Origin: Scedosporium boydii
Taxonomy: Eukaryota > Ascomycota > Sordariomycetes > Microascales > Microascaceae
DNA length: 25,807 bases
Reading direction: 5' to 3'
Assembly (NCBI GenBank): GCA_002221725.1
Contig: NJFT01000359.1
Coordinates: 1 to 25,807, forward strand
This document shows, piece after piece, positions 20,746 to 25,807 of the stretch (within the stretch, counting starts at the first letter, position 1; every line of letters starts with the position of its first letter). Below the pieces are notes generated by a model that was given only the letters and a program-made list of their open reading frames with translations, was not told the DNA's origin and ran no database searches. The translations under genes and the position numbers were made by a program.

Positions 20746-21947
20746 ATGGCATCGACTCAAGGACCGGTTACAACTGGCGGCGAGACCTCAGAGTTGAGCG
20801 TCAAGTATGAGACGCCCATGGGTCTTGCGCACGGAACGATGCAGGCATTGAAAGATAGAATCAAGCTACACTACGATCTCGCCAGCGACTACTACCTTCG
20901 GCTCTGGTGAGTGTCCTTCTCACAATTCCCGCGTGGAATAAGAAGTCAATTGAGAGCGGGGGGCTGAGACGAGACGCACAAGGGGCGAACACATCCACCA
21001 CGGCTACTGGCCAACCCCCGAATCCAAAACCTCCGAATCAAAAGAACAAGCCCAAATAAACCTCATCCGTCTCCTCCTAACCAGCGCCTCCCTTCCCCCA
21101 TCCCCATCCCCTTCTCCCCTCCGCGTCCTAGACGTCGGATGCGGCCTTGGCGGAACGAGTCGCTACCTGGCCAGCACGTTGGGCTGTTTCGTAACTGGCA
21201 TAACCATTTCGCCCAAGCAGGTCGAGATGGCCACGCGTCTAAGCAAAACCGAGGCCGAGAAGAACGGGACTTCTTCTGCGGCTGATGCGGAGGGGTTCAT
21301 TTCCTTGGGAGGGGAGAAGGGTAAGGTGAGGTTCTTGGAGATGGATGCCGAGAAGATGGATCGGGAGTTTGAGGGGAAAGGGTTCGATGTTGTTTGGATT
21401 AGCGAGGCGTTGAGTCATATCCCAGGCAAGGACAACTTTTTTGGGAATGCGTTTAAGGTGTTGAGAGAGGGGGGGAAGTTGGTGATTGCGGATTGGTTTA
21501 AGGCGGAGGGGTTGGAGGCGGAGAATGCTGATATCAAGGCTATCGAGGGTGAGTGTTTTCAGTTCTCTCCCTATGATCTGTGTCGAGGATCTAGAACTGA
21601 TTTGGGGATGATAGACGGCATGCTTCTCCCGCCGTTGCAGACACAGCAGGGCTATGTCCAGTTCGCAAAGGCCGCGGGCTTCTCCGTAGTTTCAGAGCCG
21701 AAGGACATCAGCAACGACGTCAGCAAGACATGGTAAGCATAAAAACCAGGGCAAAGCAAGGGCAATTCGATGCTAATGAGACCGTACTAGGGACATTTCC
21801 TGGTCCCTCGTCCAGAACCCGGCTCTCTGGGCCTTCGCCTTCAGCCAAGGTCGCGATGGCATCGCCTTCCTCCAGGCGTTTAGGGCGATGAGGAGGGGCT
21901 ACGCGAATGGGAGTTTTCGGTATGCTGTTATGGCCTTTGTCAAATAA
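20746..21947 (+). CDS. SAM-dependent methyltransferase, tocopherol-methyltransferase-like
   Basis: Class I methyltransferase predicted to move a methyl group from S-adenosylmethionine to a small molecule; cytosolic, no signal peptide. Exons 20746-20906, 20983-21548, 21615-21732 and 21791-21947 give 333 aa. Introns are 76, 66 and 58 bp with donors GTGAGT, GTGAGT and GTAAGC; branch points CTGAT and CTAAT are clear in the last two. Residues about 43-63 read LHYDLASDYYLRLW-GEHIHHGYW, the N-terminal pattern of the gamma-tocopherol/coclaurine-like methyltransferase group. The SAM site is LDVGCGLGG at 103-111, followed by VTGITISPKQVEMA. LREGGKLVIADWF is the later strand motif. The C-terminus ends FRYAVMAFVK. 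Fungi are not known to make tocopherols, so the substrate must differ; a secondary metabolite or lipid is possible. No partner biosynthetic gene is adjacent. Start chosen in CAAG-ATGG context. Confidence 0.92.
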
Positions 21948-22213
21948 GATGCCTCCTCCTTTCTCTCGAGTCCACGAAAAAGTAGAGTTAGAACGGGAGA
22001 GATTGCATGAATAGATGATCAATTATTCCAAAAAGAAGTGAGCATTTCGCTCGTCTAAGGAGGACCCAGGTTGGGTGAAAAAGGAAGAGTAGTATACATA
22101 AATCCATCATCGGCGTCTCTAATTCATCTCCCTAAACATATATTAAACGCCAAGGATGCTAACTGGGCAAAGCAAACGGGAAAAAAAGAGAAAGTATCTG
22201 AGCTCGTCTTGGC

Positions 22214-24349
22214 TCATCTAAGCATATAGGATAAGTCGGGAAGACTCGACACCACGCGTGCGACAGCATCTTCTTCCGCCTCTGTAAGCTCCTCCGCCTC
22301 ATTCGACTCATTATTCGTAACACTTGCCGTCGCGACGGGCTTTGTTTTTCCTAGGCGATCAAAATCACCAGATGTAGAGATATCGGCTATTCCCGATATA
22401 CCAACAACTGGACTCTGGAGAGGAGGCTGACTGGGAGGAGAAGACGGAAAAGATTTCGCAAGAGGAGATGAAGTCATTGATCCCGTGTCCCCGGATATTG
22501 TAGGTTCTGTAAATCTCACACTAGGCTTCGACTGGGGTCCTCCTCTAGCGCTTCCGTTCGGTGACGAGACAGACGCTGGTTTCGCCGTCGGGGACATGGC
22601 AAAGTCCACGCCAGAATCAGGAATGGACGTCGAGCTCTGACCCCAACCGCTAGTATTGGTGGATGTTTGCGGCGAGGACACCATCTCGCCCCATTCATCA
22701 TCGCCTTCGACAGGCTTCGCGGTAGTTGTGATAGTCTTCGGAGTTATGGGAGTCGAGGACTTAGGTGTGACCGTTGACCCGTTCAAAGCCTTCGTCGACA
22801 CAGAAAGGGGTGAGGGTTTATGATTAGATTTAGGTGTCGATCGGAACTGCGTTGGAGCAACCGGCATCGAAACAGGCCTCCCCTTCGGCGCCTTAGCACC
22901 CCCATTCACCGCCGTCTTCGCGGCAGAGACCGGCGCAAAAGCAGGAGGCATATCAAGACTCAACCTCTGCCCACTCCCCTTCCTCTCATCCAGCGACGCC
23001 CTCTTCCGATGCAAAAAGCTCAAATCAACCGGATCGCTACTACTCGACTGATCCCACCCAAACGTCGCCGCCGACCTGCCCCCAAATCTCCCGCCCCTTG
23101 CGCCCCGTCCGGCGCCCACCACAGAACCCTCCTGCATCCAGCGGCGCACGATGGAAAAGGTCTCCTCACTGATGGCTGAGCCACGCCACGAGACGCCGCG
23201 GTAGTTTTCGTCGTCGCCGAAGTCGTGGAGCCGGGAGGAGCCTTGGCGGGAGAGGCGGTACCAGGCTTTGCGTTCGGTTACGGTGGAGAAGTTGAGATCG
23301 GGGTGGTCGGGGAGCTGGGCGGGGACGGCTGTGGAGGGATCGGCAGCAAGATTGTTGAAGAGTGTGGGGATCTGAGACATGTCGATGTCGAATTTGGGGG
23401 GTGGTTCGCGGGTAGCTTGAGGGGAGGGAGGGGCGTGTGGAGAGGGGGGTTCTGGGATTTGGGCAGGCTCGTTGTCTCCGGTCTCGAAGTCCTCGGGCCA
23501 GTCCTCTTCGTCTTCGTCTTCATCTTCGTCCTTTTCTTCTTTTCCATCTTGTCTTATTCCATCTTCCTCCTCGTCTTCAGTTTCTACATTGTCGGAGCCG
23601 CTCGCTTTCTTGCGGGGACCGGCAACGGCAGGCGGGGGAGCGCTCGTAGCATTTTTGGCGATGCCATCATACATGTCGACCAACTCTTGCACCTTTGACA
23701 CCTGCCGGGAGCTATCACTCTGTGGATCGGGGGAAACATCTCTCTGTTTGGGTACCGTAAGACCATCATCGCGGGGGCCGTCTTCGACATCGGTTTCCGG
23801 AGAAGGCGGACGGGAGTCATTCGGCTCGGGGACAGCAGTTCGATCCTCTACTGCATTAAAGCGATCATTTTGGGGGGCGGGAAGCACAGGTGACGCAATA
23901 GGTGCGGCATCCGAAGTTTCCGCGTGACCCAAGACCGGCTCGTCAACTGAGCTCAAAATCTCTTGCGCGCCAGCATCTCTCTTATTTGTCGTATCTTCAA
24001 AGGACGAGTATGACACTTCCGTAGCCCAGGGATCAACTTCCGGCGAAAGCGACGAGAACGCTGACGCGACTCCAGTCCCGGTCGTATACGCCCCGAACCC
24101 GTCACTCCGGTCCTCAAAACCATTAGTCTTGGGCTCGTCTGTAGAAGAAAGAGCTCCATGGTCGCCAGAGATCCGCGTATCTGTCACACCCCAGCCGCCA
24201 AAACTATCGTCGCCCCAAAGCGAGTCGAACCGGACGGAAGGCGGGAACGCAACGGCGGTGGCGGGCGGAGCGGCGGGAACCTCGGGCGGGTGTCTCTTGG
24301 ACGGGTCGTCATCGACGGTTGTCCAAGGAGAGCTCCAGGGATCGTCCAT
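22214..24349 (-). CDS. Conserved acidic, Ser/Pro-rich fungal protein
   Basis: Single-exon frame of 711 aa starting MDDPWSSPWTT. Most of the chain is low-complexity Ser/Pro/Thr/Asp and predicted disordered. An acidic run (EDEEEDG to DEDEDEDEEDWPEDFE) spans about 257-289. The best-defined block is at about 318-432: PPKFDIDMSQIPTLFNNLA, then STVTERKAWYRLSRQG, GDDENYRGVSW, FSIVRRWMQEG and a Gly/Arg-rich stretch ending FGWD. SKVQELVDMYDGIAK at 218-232 is another conserved-looking segment. From memory, proteins of this kind carry an automatic label of glucan 1,4-alpha-glucosidase in some fungal genomes; I see no glycosidase motif and would not use that name. No signal peptide or membrane span. Function unknown. 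It is convergent with the methyltransferase, 266 bp apart. Confidence 0.85.
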   Translation of the reverse strand: MDDPWSSPWTTVDDDPSKRHPPEVPAAPPATAVAFPPSVRFDSLWGDDSFGGWGVTDTRISGDHGALSSTDEPKTNGFEDRSDGFGAYTTGTGVASAFSSLSPEVDPWATEVSYSSFEDTTNKRDAGAQEILSSVDEPVLGHAETSDAAPIASPVLPAPQNDRFNAVEDRTAVPEPNDSRPPSPETDVEDGPRDDGLTVPKQRDVSPDPQSDSSRQVSKVQELVDMYDGIAKNATSAPPPAVAGPRKKASGSDNVETEDEEEDGIRQDGKEEKDEDEDEDEEDWPEDFETGDNEPAQIPEPPSPHAPPSPQATREPPPKFDIDMSQIPTLFNNLAADPSTAVPAQLPDHPDLNFSTVTERKAWYRLSRQGSSRLHDFGDDENYRGVSWRGSAISEETFSIVRRWMQEGSVVGAGRGARGGRFGGRSAATFGWDQSSSSDPVDLSFLHRKRASLDERKGSGQRLSLDMPPAFAPVSAAKTAVNGGAKAPKGRPVSMPVAPTQFRSTPKSNHKPSPLSVSTKALNGSTVTPKSSTPITPKTITTTAKPVEGDDEWGEMVSSPQTSTNTSGWGQSSTSIPDSGVDFAMSPTAKPASVSSPNGSARGGPQSKPSVRFTEPTISGDTGSMTSSPLAKSFPSSPPSQPPLQSPVVGISGIADISTSGDFDRLGKTKPVATASVTNNESNEAEELTEAEEDAVARVVSSLPDLSYMLR

Positions 24350-24717
24350 CTGGCGCCGAGGTGATTGTTCTCATCTCGGGGTTCGGGATCGCCCTCCTTT
24401 GCGTGGAGGAGTGGAAGAAGGGAAAGGCGCGCGGGAGATGGAAACTGCGGATTGGTTGGTGTGTTCGAGCTGTCGGCTATTTTGTGATAGGCATCTTCGC
24501 GGCGGAAAGGGAGCTGGGCGGTGATTGGATTTGGGGAAGTCAGGCTGGAGTTTACGATAAGTCGGCTCGATCCTTCGGGGTGGAGATGCAGGGAGAAAAA
24601 TGCTGCCAGATTGTGAGGCGAGGACCGGATATCTTGGGAAATAAAGGTTGATGATGGCGATGCTTTTTTGATCAGGGGAATCAAGATTAGATCGATGGAC
24701 TTTCGATGGAGGTGTTG

Positions 24718-24753
24718 AGTACCTTTGTATATTTGTACCTTTGTACCTTTGTC
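24718..24753. repeat. Short tandem repeat of a TACCTTTGT-type unit
   Basis: Three nearly identical copies of GTACCTTTGT occur within 36 bp, the first and second separated by ATATTT-type spacer bases. It lies about 370 bp upstream of the minus-strand start at 24349, next to the CACGTG box. Confidence 0.6.
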
Positions 24754-24764
24754 CAAATTTTAGT

Positions 24765-24770
24765 CACGTG
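24765..24770. promoter_or_regulatory. CACGTG E-box in GTCACGTG context
   Basis: A palindromic E-box flanked by GT, the usual target of basic helix-loop-helix factors such as Cbf1 in fungi. It lies 416 bp upstream of the 711-aa gene start. The site is short, so chance occurrence is possible. Confidence 0.35.
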
Positions 24771-24894
24771 CGGGGACACCGTTTCGGGACGACGCCGAGT
24801 CAATGATTTCTCTTCTGCTGGGTACCTTCTTCAAGTCCGCTGCGTCCTCCCCCGAGCCCCACCCGATCTCCATTATTACCGCGTCCGAAGCCGA

Positions 24895-24910
24895 TTTTTT
24901 TTTTTTTTTT
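24895..24910. repeat. Poly-T run of 16
   Basis: Sixteen consecutive T on the plus strand in the intergenic region. Read on the minus strand it is an A-run 150 bp after the stop of the secreted-protein gene. Confidence 0.85.
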
Positions 24911-25058
24911 AAAGAAAAAAGCGCAAGTCAAGCGAGGCTCAAGACAACACTCCTAATCTATATAAACAGCCTCGAGTTGGATTTTCAATAGACTGTCTAT
25001 TTGTAACAGGGCTGGATGCCGTTACAGATATTATAAAAGTATATATTTGAACCATCCT

Positions 25059-25700
25059 CTAACTAAGCTGGGTTGCCAGATTCCGAACTTGATCTAGGAG
25101 AGCCTGGTCTTCTCTCCCAGCATTCTTCAACACCTTGTCCAAAAGGTGGTCAACCTGCAATCCGGCCGCGGTAGGTGGGTTTCCTTGCGCTGTCTGGATG
25201 CGAGAGACTTGGAACTCTAGGAAGAACTTGGGCACCTTTATAGTAAGTGGTCCTCCAACTGACCGGATGCCGGCCTCCGTGGCGAGGTAGACATCGAGGG
25301 TATCTTCGAATTTTTGGAGGTCAGTGTTAGCGAGAGGGGTGGCCGCGGCAAATTCAGTGAGCGCAAACTCTAGGGGTGTGAGGTTGGAGTTGGCAAAGTT
25401 GACGTCGGAAAAGGTGACGCCTCCGGAGGTTACGTCGGGGACGCCGGAGAGCGTCTGTACTCCAGTGTTGCAGGTGACCGCTCCTCGGATAGCTTCGACG
25501 GAGTCGACGACGGATTCTGGTAGGACTTCGTTGCCGATGACGAAGCAGGCATTGGCTTGACGGGGGTTGATGTGCGGAGCTGCATCCAGAGATTAGTATC
25601 ACCACACATCAGCCAATCTATTCAGCTCACTAGAGAGAGCGAAGCCCATACCTCCGAAGGCAATACCAGCAGCGACCAAGAGTGAAATAGTAAGATGCAT
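25059..25700 (-). CDS. Small secreted protein of unknown function
   Basis: Two exons, 25700-25652 and 25579-25059, give 189 aa. The 72-bp intron has donor GTATGG, branch ACTAAT and acceptor TGCAG and falls directly at the predicted signal-peptide end. The signal peptide is MHLTISLLVAAGIAFG, followed by APHINPRQ. The mature chain (about 172 aa) has only two Cys (in NACFVIGN and VTCNTGV), so one disulfide is possible. Other segments: SGVPDVTSGGVTFSDVNF, TPLEFALTEFAAATPLA, LDVYLATEAGIRSVGG, KFFLEFQVSRIQTAQGNP and a helical tail ending LLDQVRNLATQLS. It does not match cerato-platanin, hydrophobin, CFEM or LysM patterns. The sequence looks conserved and well-folded rather than random, but I do not recognise the family. 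Because the ATG exon is short, the gene is easy to miss by open-frame search. Confidence 0.85.
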
Positions 25701-25768
25701 TTTGGGTATAATACGGAGACGCCTAAATATTAAAGCGGAGTGAGGATGTAACGGTAAAGAAAGAGGGG

Positions 25769-25772
25769 AAAA

Positions 25773-25795
<23 letters not shown>
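25769..25795. repeat. Poly-A run of 27 (poly-T toward the secreted-protein gene)
   Basis: Twenty-seven A on the plus strand, so a T-run 69-95 bp upstream of the minus-strand start at 25700, within a pyrimidine-rich leader or promoter. Exact length is uncertain because such runs are prone to sequencing error. Confidence 0.85.
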
Positions 25796-25803
<8 letters not shown>

Positions 25804-25807
25804 GAGC

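Larger units (their letters stand above)
24350..25058. other. Intergenic region between two minus-strand genes
   Basis: About 700 bp that should hold the 3' end of the secreted-protein gene (right side) and the promoter of the 711-aa gene (left side). It contains a CACGTG box, a short tandem repeat and a 16-T run. Short open frames here have no recognisable product. Confidence 0.5.

Noticed and set aside
1..25807. tRNA, 5S rRNA, CRISPR, transposon or biosynthetic cluster
   Set aside because: No B-box or 5S core, no spaced direct repeats, no terminal inverted repeats or transposase and reverse-transcriptase motifs, and no neighbouring synthase genes were seen.
1..25807. RIP-degraded AT-rich blocks
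   Set aside because: No stretch shows the marked AT-richness and TpA excess expected of RIP. The two nonsense codons in the F-box frame alone do not prove it.

Overview
The window looks like nuclear DNA of a filamentous ascomycete (Pezizomycotina, most likely a Sordariomycete or a close relative). The genes carry short introns of 46 to 128 bp with GTRAGT-like donors, CTRAY branch points and YAG acceptors. Leaders are pyrimidine-rich, CDS are GC-rich, and intergenic regions are long. The protein set (a secreted type-B carboxylesterase, an F-box protein, CAF-1 large subunit, Ser-rich disordered proteins) is typical of these fungi. I found no rRNA, tRNA, CRISPR array, intact transposon or virus-derived gene.

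Layout. 1-1081: upstream region. 1082-3254 (+): secreted carboxylesterase, 700 aa, one intron, with an extra N-terminal domain. 3255-9028: about 5.8 kb with no credible gene. 9029-10524: a stretch almost empty of ATG triplets, read as a roughly 1.5-kb 5' leader for the next gene. 10525-11613 (+): Ser/Thr-rich conserved fungal protein, 362 aa. 11614-13948: no gene seen. 13949-14645 (+): small unrecognised protein, 162 aa, rebuilt from four exons. 15068-16648 (-): F-box gene whose single frame is interrupted by two in-frame stops. 16649-17648: shared divergent upstream region. 17649-19739 (+): chromatin assembly factor 1 large subunit (Cac1/Rlf2/p150), 635 aa, two introns. 20746-21947 (+): SAM-dependent methyltransferase of the tocopherol-methyltransferase-like group, 333 aa, three introns. 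22214-24349 (-): conserved acidic, disordered fungal protein, 711 aa. 25059-25700 (-): small secreted protein, 189 aa, one intron.

The genes do not form a pathway or an obvious biosynthetic cluster. They look like independent housekeeping (CAF-1, the two disordered proteins) and accessory genes (esterase, F-box, methyltransferase, secreted protein). The main points for a second look are: the ATG-depleted leader with its tiny upstream ORFs; the F-box gene with two nonsense codons; a repeated C-rich to G-rich switch inside four separate coding sequences; the N-terminal extension of the esterase; and two small unrecognised genes. I did not find anything I can honestly call a new multi-gene system.
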